A stretch of DNA of 6,838 nt, taken from positions 1 through 6,838 of the forward strand of contig JASHSD010000459.1 of NCBI GenBank assembly GCA_030036985.1, given 5' to 3'. Positions within the stretch are counted from its first letter, which is position 1. Each line of letters starts with the position of its first letter. A program made the translations under genes and the position numbers. This document shows, in pieces, positions 1 through 6,106 of this stretch. This DNA is from Bryobacteraceae bacterium. GTDB lineage: Bacteria > Acidobacteriota > Terriglobia > Bryobacterales > Bryobacteraceae. Under the pieces are notes generated by a model that was not told the origin of the DNA, ran no database searches, and worked only from the letters and a program-made list of their open reading frames with translations.

Positions 1-1087
1 TTTTGATTTCGACGCCGCCGATGGCCTTGCCCACGGTGCCTTTGCGCGCATCGAAGGGATGGTTCAGCGTCGCCACCGGCGCGGTTTCGGTGAGGCCGTA
101 ACCCTGCACCACCAGGTAGCCGAGCTTGCCCCAGAATTCTTCGAGAGCGGGGTCGAGTGGCGCCGCGCCCACCACGAAGCTCCAGAATTTCCAACCGAAG
201 CGGCGATGCACGCGGCGATACTGCCACCATTTCCAATACCATTTGCCGCTGCGCGCCGGGGCGGCGGATTCGGGCACGGCCTGCACGATGAAATCGCGCA
301 GCAGCTCCAGCATCTGCGGCACGCAGACCAGCACCGAGATGCGCCGCCTGCGAATCAGATGCGCGGCGTCGCGCGGGCTGTAGCCGGGCATGAAATAAAC
401 CTCGCCCGCGATCATCGGGGGAATGAACGCGGCCATGGTCTGCCCGAACATGTGGCTGAGCGGCAGCATATTCAGGAAGCGGAGGGGCGAGAACGGCCCC
501 ATGTATTTGCGGTATTTCTCGATGCCCTGGTCGATCGGCTTCAGGTTCGCGAGGATGTTGCGGTGCGTGATGGTGACGCCTTTCGGATCGCCCGTGGCGC
601 CGGAGGTGAAGAGTATTTCGGCGGTTTGGTCGGGTGCCGCGGGGGTGAAAAATCGCTCCCTCCCGGTCGCTGCTCGGAAGGTGTGGTCGCGAGAGATCTC
701 ATTGATCGGCCAGACCGGGCAGGCGAGGCCCGAGGGCGCCTGCACCGCTTCGCCGATGAGCAACGCGCGCGCGGCGACGATCCCCGCGATGCGTTCAACA
801 ATGGCGCCCGACGAACGAAAATCGACGGGCGCCGCGATCACGCCCTCGAGGATGCATCCCCACAGGGCGACCACCCATTCGGGGCGGTTCTCGCTCCAGA
901 AAAGAATGCGCTCGCCGCGCCCGATTCCGGCCGCGCGCAGCCGCTCCGCGAAGGCGCCAGCCAGGTTTCCCGCGGCTTCATAAGTGAGATGACTCGCGGC
1001 CATCCCTCCTTCATAGCGAAGAAAACCGCCGCGATTCCGGCGCCAGATTTCGAAGAACGCGGCGAGCGAAGGAGGGTTGCCGATCAC
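1..1087 (-). CDS. AMP-forming acyl-CoA synthetase (long-chain fatty acid--CoA ligase type), 3' end beyond window
   Basis: The frame is open on the minus strand from a GTG at 1087-1085 to the left edge, giving 362 codons without a stop. It shows the hallmarks of the adenylate-forming (ANL) superfamily: P-loop-like motif TSGATGDPKGV at about residues 161-171, LPLSHMFG in the central part, and QGYGLTE at about residues 328-334, followed by TAPVATLN. The N-terminal part reads SENRPEWVVALWGCILEG and then PVDFRSS, as in bacterial fatty-acyl-CoA ligases. Family knowledge: the enzyme activates a carboxylic acid with ATP to an acyl-adenylate and transfers it to CoA in the cytoplasm. The exact substrate cannot be read from the sequence. 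The GTG start is chosen because a TGA stop lies in frame four codons upstream and the family N-terminus begins close by; no good ribosome binding site is seen. The C-terminal lid domain lies outside the window. It is divergent from the gene at 1192. Confidence 0.9.
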   Translation of the reverse strand, partial: MIGNPPSLAAFFEIWRRNRGGFLRYEGGMAASHLTYEAAGNLAGAFAERLRAAGIGRGERILFWSENRPEWVVALWGCILEGVIAAPVDFRSSGAIVERIAGIVAARALLIGEAVQAPSGLACPVWPINEISRDHTFRAATGRERFFTPAAPDQTAEILFTSGATGDPKGVTITHRNILANLKPIDQGIEKYRKYMGPFSPLRFLNMLPLSHMFGQTMAAFIPPMIAGEVYFMPGYSPRDAAHLIRRRRISVLVCVPQMLELLRDFIVQAVPESAAPARSGKWYWKWWQYRRVHRRFGWKFWSFVVGAAPLDPALEEFWGKLGYLVVQGYGLTETAPVATLNHPFDARKGTVGKAIGGVEIK

Positions 1088-1191
1088 CTGATAAATTCAA
1101 GCATACAGATGCGAATCGCGGAAGGCCGGAAAGGCATCGAATGCAAGTCGGAAATCGGTTCATTCTCCATGAAAGAGGATTACTTTACAAA

Positions 1192-1629
1192 ATGGCAACA
1201 ACACCCGTAGACAGTGCGAATCTGATTTTGAAACTGTACGAATTGCGCCGCGAAGAGACGATGCGCAAGGCGCGCAACTTCTGGTTCACCTTCAATCCCA
1301 CGTCGGCCCAGGAATACATGGGCGCGATGATGGGCCCGGACAGCGGCTTGATCCGTATGGTGGCTTCATATTGGGACATGGCCTGTTCGTTCGTCGTGAA
1401 CGGCGCTATCGACGCCGAGATGTTCAACGATACGAACGGGGAGCACATTATGGTGTTCGCGAAAATCGAGCCGTTTCTGGCCGATCTGCGCCAGATTGCC
1501 GGCCCGCAGGCGTTCAGGAATCTGGAGAAGGTTTGTCTGGCCCCGCCGGTCGGCATCGAACGCGTCAAACAGATTGGTGAGCGGATGCGCGCCGTCGCGA
1601 CGCAGATGTCCGCGGGCGCAGCAAGTTAG
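1192..1629 (+). CDS. Conserved hypothetical protein, 145 aa
   Basis: I do not recognise a named domain. The protein starts MATTPVDSANLILKLYELRR and is largely helical in appearance. A Met- and aromatic-rich central stretch contains NPTSAQEYMGAMMG and VASYWDMACSFV, followed by GAIDAEMFNDTNGEH. It has no signal peptide and no clear membrane helix. It looks like a small conserved protein seen in Acidobacteriota-type genomes, but that is recollection only. The ATG at 1192 is preferred over the in-frame ATG at 1141 because residues encoded before 1192 look non-coding and a GAGG lies at 1175-1178, although its 13-nt spacing is long. The gene is divergent from the acyl-CoA synthetase and converges with the flippase gene. 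Confidence 0.75.
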   Translation: MATTPVDSANLILKLYELRREETMRKARNFWFTFNPTSAQEYMGAMMGPDSGLIRMVASYWDMACSFVVNGAIDAEMFNDTNGEHIMVFAKIEPFLADLRQIAGPQAFRNLEKVCLAPPVGIERVKQIGERMRAVATQMSAGAAS

Positions 1630-1683
1630 GACGCGTCACCGAATAACCAATCCGTTTGCGAAAAACCGCTTGCTTGCGCGCGC

Positions 1684-1706
1684 GGCTCGGAACGGGCTTC
1701 CGAGCC
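1684..1706. terminator. Hairpin between convergent genes, possible bidirectional terminator
   Basis: A perfect 9-bp inverted repeat (GGCTCGGAA / TTCCGAGCC) with a 5-nt loop sits between the end of the 145-aa gene (1629) and the end of the flippase gene (1751). The position fits a shared terminator. There is no T-run on either strand, so intrinsic termination is an inference from position and stem strength only. Confidence 0.45.
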
Positions 1707-1750
1707 ACGACCGCAAGGGAGTGGTTGAACGGGTCATTCTGCGACAGGTG

Positions 1751-3124
1751 CTAATCGCTTGCGCGGGGCGGGCAATCGGCCTCGATACGCCGCAGGTTGG
1801 AGAGCCTGCCCCACAACTCCGGCAGACGGATCATCGCGAAGAGCGTGGCGAAGCCGGTCAGCAGGCCCACGGAAGCGCCCGTCCCCAGCAGCACCGGATT
1901 CATCAGCATTCCGTGCGCGAGCAGCACGGAAGAGATCGCGACATTCAACGTGATCGGAACGAACGCGGCGATTAAGGGCAGGCGTGGCCGGTCGAGCGCG
2001 AAGAAACAGCGCGCGATCAGATCGAGCAGCGCCCATCCGATCAGGCTCGGCGCGAAGCCCAGAAAGACTCCGGAAACCAGGCGCGTCGATTCGCGCGTGA
2101 AACTGCCGCGCTGGAAGAGCAGCGCAATGACCGGCGTCCGCACCAGCACGCCGATGCCGCAGGACGCCACTGCCGCAATGGACATCAGCCCAACGCCGCG
2201 ATCGATGAGCCGCCAGGCCTTCCGCGTTTGATCCGCGCCGCGCAGCCGCGCGATTTCCGGCACGAGCGAACTGGCGACGGGATACACAAGATACGCAATC
2301 ACGACGCTGAGACAGCGCAGGCAGTAATCGAATGCCGCGGCCATACCCGATCCCGCGCGCGTGGCGAACATGCGCGTTACGATCAGGTCCCCCGCGATCA
2401 GCCCCGCGTATGCCAGAAACATGCCGGGCTTGGCCAGAACGCCGCTCAGGGGCAGATGCAGCGGGGCGCGCGGAATACGGCGCAAATCGCGGCTGAACCA
2501 CCACGTCAGCAGCAGCTGAATAAAGGCGCCGATCGTATAGCCGACGGCGAAACCATAGACGCCAAGCACGCTCCACAACAGTAAAGCGCACGCGATGGTG
2601 GCGCCGTTGAGACAGGTCTGATACAGGCCCGGCACGAGGAAGCGCCGCTCGGTATACATCAACGCGGAGAAGATCGCGGCGCCTCCGGAGAACAGAGTGG
2701 CGGGCGCGAACAGGCGGAACAGAACGGCCGCCTGCGCGCGTTCGGGCGCGGCGAGTCCGGGCCCGAGAATCGCGATCCATTGCTGCGCGAAGAGGGCCGC
2801 GACGGCGCTCGCCGCGAGGAGGATCATGGCGAACACGCGGGCGGATTGCGCGAACAACGCGGCGCGCTCGCCTTCGGACCGAAGCATCAGCATCGGCACG
2901 AACGCGAACAGCATGGTGTTGACGACCACCGAGTTCAGCGTGTCGAGCGGGCCCATCGCCGCGGCCAGCGCATCCGCGCGGGCGTGCGTGCCCAGCAGAT
3001 ATGCGGTAACAGCGACGCGGAAGAAGCCGGTGACGTTGCCGAGAAGGATTCCCGCCCCGACTATGAGGCCGCCCCGCACCAGCCCGCCCTCGCGCAACCA
3101 GCTTTTTTGGAGCAAAGCGCGCAT
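1751..3124 (-). CDS. MurJ/MviN-superfamily lipid flippase (polytopic membrane protein)
   Basis: The 457-aa protein is hydrophobic, with about a dozen predicted membrane segments along its whole length. It matches the MurJ/MviN (MVF, within MOP) family: N-terminal GNVTGFFRVAVTAYLLGT, then ADALAAA, and GSFTRESTRLVSGVFLGF in the second half. Members flip lipid-linked precursors such as lipid II across the cytoplasmic membrane for peptidoglycan synthesis. Aligning the N-terminus by eye to E. coli MurJ, the equivalents of Arg24 (R36) and Asp39 (D51) are present. The Arg18 position is N30, and the LLRR stretch holding Arg52 is replaced by DTLNSV. It is also shorter than typical MurJ (about 510 aa), so it may export another lipid-linked sugar. 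The ATG at 3124 is the only good start in frame; no Shine-Dalgarno is visible. It follows tpx after 49 nt, so co-transcription is plausible. Confidence 0.85.
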   Translation of the reverse strand: MRALLQKSWLREGGLVRGGLIVGAGILLGNVTGFFRVAVTAYLLGTHARADALAAAMGPLDTLNSVVVNTMLFAFVPMLMLRSEGERAALFAQSARVFAMILLAASAVAALFAQQWIAILGPGLAAPERAQAAVLFRLFAPATLFSGGAAIFSALMYTERRFLVPGLYQTCLNGATIACALLLWSVLGVYGFAVGYTIGAFIQLLLTWWFSRDLRRIPRAPLHLPLSGVLAKPGMFLAYAGLIAGDLIVTRMFATRAGSGMAAAFDYCLRCLSVVIAYLVYPVASSLVPEIARLRGADQTRKAWRLIDRGVGLMSIAAVASCGIGVLVRTPVIALLFQRGSFTRESTRLVSGVFLGFAPSLIGWALLDLIARCFFALDRPRLPLIAAFVPITLNVAISSVLLAHGMLMNPVLLGTGASVGLLTGFATLFAMIRLPELWGRLSNLRRIEADCPPRASD

Positions 3125-3173
3125 TCGAATTAAAGGGACGGATGCGGCGCTGTTTTCGATACTTCCGGGAGTT

Positions 3174-3677
3174 TCAGCTTTTCGCGGCGGCGAGCGCGGC
3201 TTCGTAATTCGGGTGCTGCGAGACTTCCGGCACGTACTCGACGTATTTGAGTTTGTCGTCGCCGCCGACCACGAAAATGGCGCGGCTCAGAATGCGCAGC
3301 TCTTTGATCAGCGTGCCGTAGGCCGAGCCGAAGGAAGCGTCGCGGTGATCGGAAAGCATCTTCACTTTATCCAGCGCGAAGGAATTGCAGAAGCGCTTCT
3401 GGGCGAAAGGCAGATCCATGCTCACGGTGTAGATGTCGACATCCGTCAGCTTGCCTGCTTCCTCGTTGAAGCGCTTGGTCTGGGCGTCGCACACGGGCGT
3501 GTCGAGCGACGGCACCACGCTGAAGACCCGGGTCTTGTGCCCGGTGTCGCTCAGATGGACCGGCTTCAGACCGTTATCGAGGGCCGTGAATTCCGGCGCT
3601 TTGTCCCCGACCTTCAGTTCCGGTCCGACCAGGGTCATCGGGTTTCCCATCAACGTAGTGGCTCCTGCGCGCTCCAT
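3174..3677 (-). CDS. tpx: Thiol peroxidase Tpx (atypical 2-Cys peroxiredoxin)
   Basis: The 167-aa protein is full length for the Tpx family. It has the peroxidatic motif PSLDTPVCDAQTKRFNEEA with Cys63 and Thr60, and the resolving cysteine in AQKRFCNS at Cys97. The C-terminal KYVEYVPEVSQHPNYEAAL is typical of the family. The enzyme reduces hydrogen peroxide and organic hydroperoxides, forming an intramolecular disulfide that thioredoxin recycles. No signal peptide is seen, so it is probably cytoplasmic. The start is firmly set by GAGGAG 7 nt upstream of the ATG. The flippase gene follows 49 nt downstream on the same strand. The gene is divergent from the accessory genes that begin at 3768. Confidence 0.96.
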   Translation of the reverse strand: MERAGATTLMGNPMTLVGPELKVGDKAPEFTALDNGLKPVHLSDTGHKTRVFSVVPSLDTPVCDAQTKRFNEEAGKLTDVDIYTVSMDLPFAQKRFCNSFALDKVKMLSDHRDASFGSAYGTLIKELRILSRAIFVVGGDDKLKYVEYVPEVSQHPNYEAALAAAKS

Positions 3678-3684
3678 TTGCGTT

Positions 3685-3690
3685 CTCCTC
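3685..3690 (-). promoter_or_regulatory. Strong Shine-Dalgarno of tpx
   Basis: GAGGAG on the minus strand lies 7 nt before the tpx ATG. It is the best ribosome binding site in the window and fixes the start, adding a short N-terminus (MERAGATT) before the conserved GNPMTLVG. Confidence 0.8.
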
Positions 3691-3722
3691 TGTTTGGGTT
3701 TTTGGGGCTGAGATAAAAGCCC

Positions 3723-3728
3723 ATATTA
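3723..3728 (-). promoter_or_regulatory. Possible -10 element for tpx
   Basis: TAATAT on the minus strand lies 45 nt upstream of the tpx ATG in the 90-bp divergent intergenic region. No convincing -35 hexamer stands at 16-18 nt, so the call rests on one hexamer and position. Confidence 0.25.
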
Positions 3729-3767
3729 GCAGGGCGGTGAAAAACAATTCGGTAGACTGGGATTGCA

Positions 3768-4079
3768 ATGTACGCGCCCTCGGCCGTCACGAAGCAGTCC
3801 GAAATTCAGGCCGGGATTCACGCCGTCGAACGGAGCCTGGCGCCGGACGTGATCCGAATTCGCTACGACATTGGCGAGGATTGGAGCGGCCAATGGGCGA
3901 TCTTCTTCAAGATAGTTCTGACTGACGACGCCGCAAAGCTCCGGTTGCGCGACGTTGCGGACAAAGTCGTGTGGGGCCTGGCGGATCGCCTTGACTTCCC
4001 CGGCATGGGCGTTTTTCCGTACCACAACTTCAGAAGCGAGTCCGAACAGGCGATGCTGCAGGAACCGGCATGGGCCTAG
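3768..4079 (+). CDS. Conserved small protein, upstream partner of a HEPN-type gene
   Basis: The 103-aa soluble protein has no named domain I can assign. It begins MYAPSAVTKQSEIQAGI, contains IRYDIGEDWSGQWAIFFKIV in the middle, and ends NFRSESEQAMLQEPAWA. From memory, proteins of this shape precede, with a short overlap, a small HEPN-domain gene beginning M-x-LADDLL. Exactly such a start overlaps its stop codon here by 10 nt. A nucleotidyltransferase-like or antitoxin-like role by analogy with MNT/HEPN pairs is speculation, and no nucleotidyltransferase GS motif is visible. A weak GGGA lies 5 nt before the ATG. A TAGACT hexamer ends 9 nt before the ATG; if it is a -10, the message would be nearly leaderless. 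The gene is divergent from tpx. Confidence 0.75.
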   Translation: MYAPSAVTKQSEIQAGIHAVERSLAPDVIRIRYDIGEDWSGQWAIFFKIVLTDDAAKLRLRDVADKVVWGLADRLDFPGMGVFPYHNFRSESEQAMLQEPAWA

Positions 4080-4147
4080 CCGACGACCTGCTTGAGGATG
4101 CCAGGAACCTGGCGGACAAGGGCATCGCGGACCACTGTTCGTCGTAA
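4070..4147 (+). pseudogene. Truncated HEPN-domain gene remnant (25 codons)
   Basis: An ATG at 4070, overlapping the end of the 103-aa gene by 10 nt in another frame, opens MGLADDLLEDARNLADKG and stops at TAA 4145-4147. The first 15 or so residues look like the N-terminus of small HEPN-domain proteins, which usually run on through a lysine/proline-rich stretch into LRRAVSTAYYALFH. That continuation is absent in all three forward frames of the next 270 bases, so the gene seems to have lost its body by deletion or replacement. The family call rests on a short match from memory. It could instead be a genuine 25-aa overlapping ORF. Confidence 0.55.
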
Positions 4148-4423
4148 CCAAAATGGCGAAGGCCCGAAAGACGAACACTAGCCGATTTATCGGGACTAAT
4201 CCGTCAGCGCTTTCTCGACGCTGTTTGGGGGCGCGCGCCGATGCGACGGCGAGAGGCAATCGGACGCAACGCCGAGCAGGGGAGGCGGAAGGTGCTCTAT
4301 GGATTGGCGCCTGAGGTACCGAACTGCAAGACGGGCGCCCCAAGAGACAAAAGGTTTGGATACCGGTCACTTCGGCGCCTCTTAAACGTGTTCCCGCGCG
4401 GTGTTAAACTCAATGCAACCACG
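4148..4423. other. Non-coding stretch before the abi-like gene
   Basis: These 276 bases hold no convincing gene. An in-frame extension of the downstream gene is open back to an ATG at 4241, but its 61 codons are Arg-rich, lack family similarity and have no ribosome binding site. A second ORF from the ATG at 4154 (about 53 codons) looks equally unlike protein. The stretch probably carries the breakpoint of the truncated HEPN gene and the promoter of the abi-like gene. I see no clear promoter hexamers or tRNA-like fold. Confidence 0.5.
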
Positions 4424-5371
4424 ATGGGAGCCTTCCAGAATCTTTTCACAAGTTTTTCAAGGCGGACGGCAGAAGCTACGAAGAAGGCGGCAGCGGATAT
4501 CCCTGTTACGACGCGAACCCGGATTATGAGGTGGTGCGGCGAGCTTTATCGCGGAGATAGGCCAAGCAACATCGTTGGGAAGGGCGATTACAACGGCGAC
4601 TTCTGGCAGGAGATTTACCGACGGCTTCAATATCGAACCGGAAAAGTCCTCCTTACGCCAACGGACAACGGGCATGAACCGCGCGAAGCTGTGAATTATA
4701 TAATGTCATGCTCCACCGCCGAATTCCTGGATTTCCTCGAAGACATCTTCAACAATGAACCCTTTCGCCACGTAAACACCGGCGATAAGAATATCGTCAA
4801 TGAGCTGAACACTATTCTGCTTCAGGATCGCCTGCCTTACGCGCTGACCCACTTCGTAATCGAAGAAGTAAAAATCGAATCTGGCACGGTCAAGGGGCAT
4901 ACTGGGATGGAGGTCCGCAGCTATCCCAAGGTAATTCTAAAGGAGAGCGAGATCCTCCAGCAGGATGCTATAGCGCCAACCTTGGAACTGCTGACACAGC
5001 CACACTTCAGATCCGCGAACGCTGAATTCCTGGCCGCGATTGAGGACTATCGAAAGGGCGATATCGGAGATTGCCTCGTAAAGTGCGCAAGCTCGTTCGA
5101 GAGCGTGCTCAAGGTCATCTGCGAAAGAAAGAAGTGGCCCTATAAGCAGACAGATACCGCAAGCGCCCTTATTAGGATGGTCGTGACAAAGACTAGCCTT
5201 GATAATTATTTTGAGCAACTGCTGATCGGCATAGCGACGATGCGAAATCGCATGAGTACCGCGCACGGAGCCGGTGTCACTGTCAAGCAACCACCCCCGC
5301 ACATGGCGCAATATGCGCTCAACATGACTGCTAGTGCCATTGTCATGTTGGCGCAGGAAACAGGAGTTTAA
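4424..5371 (+). CDS. Abortive-infection-type protein: AbiJ-like N-terminal domain plus C-terminal HEPN (STM4504/CBY_0614-like)
   Basis: The 315-aa protein (from the ATG at 4424) starts MGAFQNLFTSFSRR. About residues 25-80, including the DFWQEIYRRLQYRTGK stretch, fit AbiJ-type N-terminal domains. About residues 200-315 form a helical HEPN/Abi C-terminal domain with AEFLAAIEDYRKGDIGDCL, then SFESVLKVICERKKWPY, and the R-x6-H motif RNRMSTAHG with R274, N275 and H281. In HEPN ribonucleases this Arg/His pair is catalytic, and related proteins act in phage abortive infection; RNA cleavage here is inferred. The frame opens farther upstream at 4241, but that extension lacks family features. Local GC is low (40% at 5161-5220 and 50% at 4921-4980, against 65% at 2041-2100), suggesting transfer. 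The small gene at 5378 follows after 6 nt. Confidence 0.85.
   Translation: MGAFQNLFTSFSRRTAEATKKAAADIPVTTRTRIMRWCGELYRGDRPSNIVGKGDYNGDFWQEIYRRLQYRTGKVLLTPTDNGHEPREAVNYIMSCSTAEFLDFLEDIFNNEPFRHVNTGDKNIVNELNTILLQDRLPYALTHFVIEEVKIESGTVKGHTGMEVRSYPKVILKESEILQQDAIAPTLELLTQPHFRSANAEFLAAIEDYRKGDIGDCLVKCASSFESVLKVICERKKWPYKQTDTASALIRMVVTKTSLDNYFEQLLIGIATMRNRMSTAHGAGVTVKQPPPHMAQYALNMTASAIVMLAQETGV
5362..5366 (+). promoter_or_regulatory. Shine-Dalgarno of the small downstream gene, inside the abi-like gene
   Basis: AGGAG overlaps the last codons of the abi-like gene and lies 11 nt before the ATG at 5378. It supports translation of the small ORF from the same message. Confidence 0.5.
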
Positions 5372-5377
5372 TCAATT

Positions 5378-5647
5378 ATGGATGCAGGCATATACAAGAT
5401 CGTGTTCAACGCGATAGCTGAAGGCAATCCCTCCCAAATAGAGCCGGGAGAACCAGCGCAGGCTGCTGCGTGGGTCAGGCAAAGGATCCGGATGAAGGGG
5501 AACGACAAAGGAAGAGAAGCGCAGTATATGCCGCAGATGGAAGCCGCCTCGAAGGCGGCGGATAGGGCCGTCGCTCTCTATAACGAGGGGAAGCTTGAGG
5601 AGGCCAAGCCTTTCGCACTGGCGGCACTCAAACCATTCGGTTTCTGA
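5378..5647 (+). CDS. Small hypothetical protein, 89 aa, coupled to the abi-like gene
   Basis: I do not recognise this protein. It starts MDAGIYKIVFNAIAEGN, is rich in charged residues and alanine, and appears mostly helical. Residues about 50-88 (EAASKAADRAVALYNEGKL, then EEAKPFALAALKPFG) look like one tetratricopeptide-type helix pair, a fold used for protein contacts. It has no signal peptide or membrane helix. It begins 6 nt after the stop of the HEPN/Abi gene, with AGGAG 11 nt upstream of the ATG, so the two are probably co-translated. The coupling suggests a regulator, inhibitor or accessory subunit of the HEPN protein, which is inference from position. A chance ORF is possible but less likely given the spacing and ribosome binding site. 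Confidence 0.6.
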   Translation: MDAGIYKIVFNAIAEGNPSQIEPGEPAQAAAWVRQRIRMKGNDKGREAQYMPQMEAASKAADRAVALYNEGKLEEAKPFALAALKPFGF

Positions 5648-5858
5648 TCGACCTTTAAAGCAGGCCATCTGCCTTTCCACTCCGTCTGGAATCTGGAATC
5701 CCGTAAATCCGCCGGGTAAAAGATACGGCTGCTTGCCTTCCGGAATCCGCGGGAGCGAATTTGCTTGACTCATCAGCAACGCCGGTTGTGGTGCGGCGAC
5801 GGGTCCCGCGGGCGAGGCAAACGATCCGGAAAGCCTGCCAGCGTGGCAAACTTGTGTT
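5648..5858. other. Intergenic stretch without a clear gene
   Basis: These 211 bases separate the small gene from the HicB-like gene. They hold a short hairpin (AGGC 5662-5665 with GCCT 5671-5674, then TTTCC) that could be a weak terminator, and a tandem TCTGGAA/TCTGGAA. No HicA toxin frame is seen upstream of the HicB-like gene. A minus-strand open frame crosses here but mostly mirrors the plus-strand genes. Confidence 0.4.
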
Positions 5859-6065
5859 GTGAAGACTCCGTTTTTTGCCACCGTCTGGCGCGAGGGAGAC
5901 TGGTTCGTTTCTCAATGCCTCAATCTGGATATTGCCAGCCAAGGCAGAACTGAGGAAGACGCTATTGCAAATCTGCGCGAGGCGCTTGAGTTGCACTTCG
6001 AGCCTCCAGTTGCGACCCACCCGCCGATAGTGCGTAACATCGACGTACAGGTTGGGACGGGCTGA
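5859..6065 (+). CDS. HicB-like antitoxin (short, UPF0150 type), no visible HicA
   Basis: The 68-aa protein MKTPFFATVWREGDWFVSQC and the following EEDAIANLREALELHFE match the short HicB-like antitoxin family, whose partial RNase H fold binds and blocks the HicA mRNA interferase. It lacks a C-terminal DNA-binding domain, which is normal for the short form. The start is GTG at 5859, immediately before the conserved KTPF; no good Shine-Dalgarno is visible and an ATG start is not available. HicA normally lies directly next to hicB, but no HicA-like frame is visible in the 211 bases upstream. Only 41 bases downstream a convergent gene ends. It is therefore an orphan, or acts on a toxin elsewhere. 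Confidence 0.85.
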   Translation: MKTPFFATVWREGDWFVSQCLNLDIASQGRTEEDAIANLREALELHFEPPVATHPPIVRNIDVQVGTG

Positions 6066-6106
6066 ACCGTTCCGCCTTCCGACTATTGGCCTCGATTCCG
6101 ATCCCC

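Noticed and set aside
59..1210. 383-aa plus-strand open frame opposite the acyl-CoA synthetase
   Set aside because: Its His/Arg/Ala-rich translation has no family features, while the minus strand encodes a continuous protein with clear ANL motifs.
1734..2780. 348-aa minus-strand frame overlapping the flippase
   Set aside because: Arg-rich out-of-frame translation of the flippase gene in GC-rich DNA; the flippase frame has membrane segments and family motifs.
2697..3716. 339-aa plus-strand frame across the flippase start and tpx
   Set aside because: Antisense to two well supported genes, including a complete Tpx with both catalytic cysteines.
3726..4370. 214-aa minus-strand frame opposite the 103-aa gene
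   Set aside because: Cys/Pro/Arg-rich translation without family features; the plus strand has the coherent small gene and its overlapping partner.
4148..4423. Possible retron or other ncRNA in the leader of the abi-like gene
   Set aside because: No reverse transcriptase gene nearby and no strong inverted repeat found by eye.
5372..5881. 169-aa minus-strand frame with a fairly protein-like middle (SLPRIPEGKQPYLLPGG)
   Set aside because: Most of it is antisense to the 89-aa gene, it starts inside the HicB-like gene, and I recognise no family. Kept as a minor doubt only for 5650-5780.
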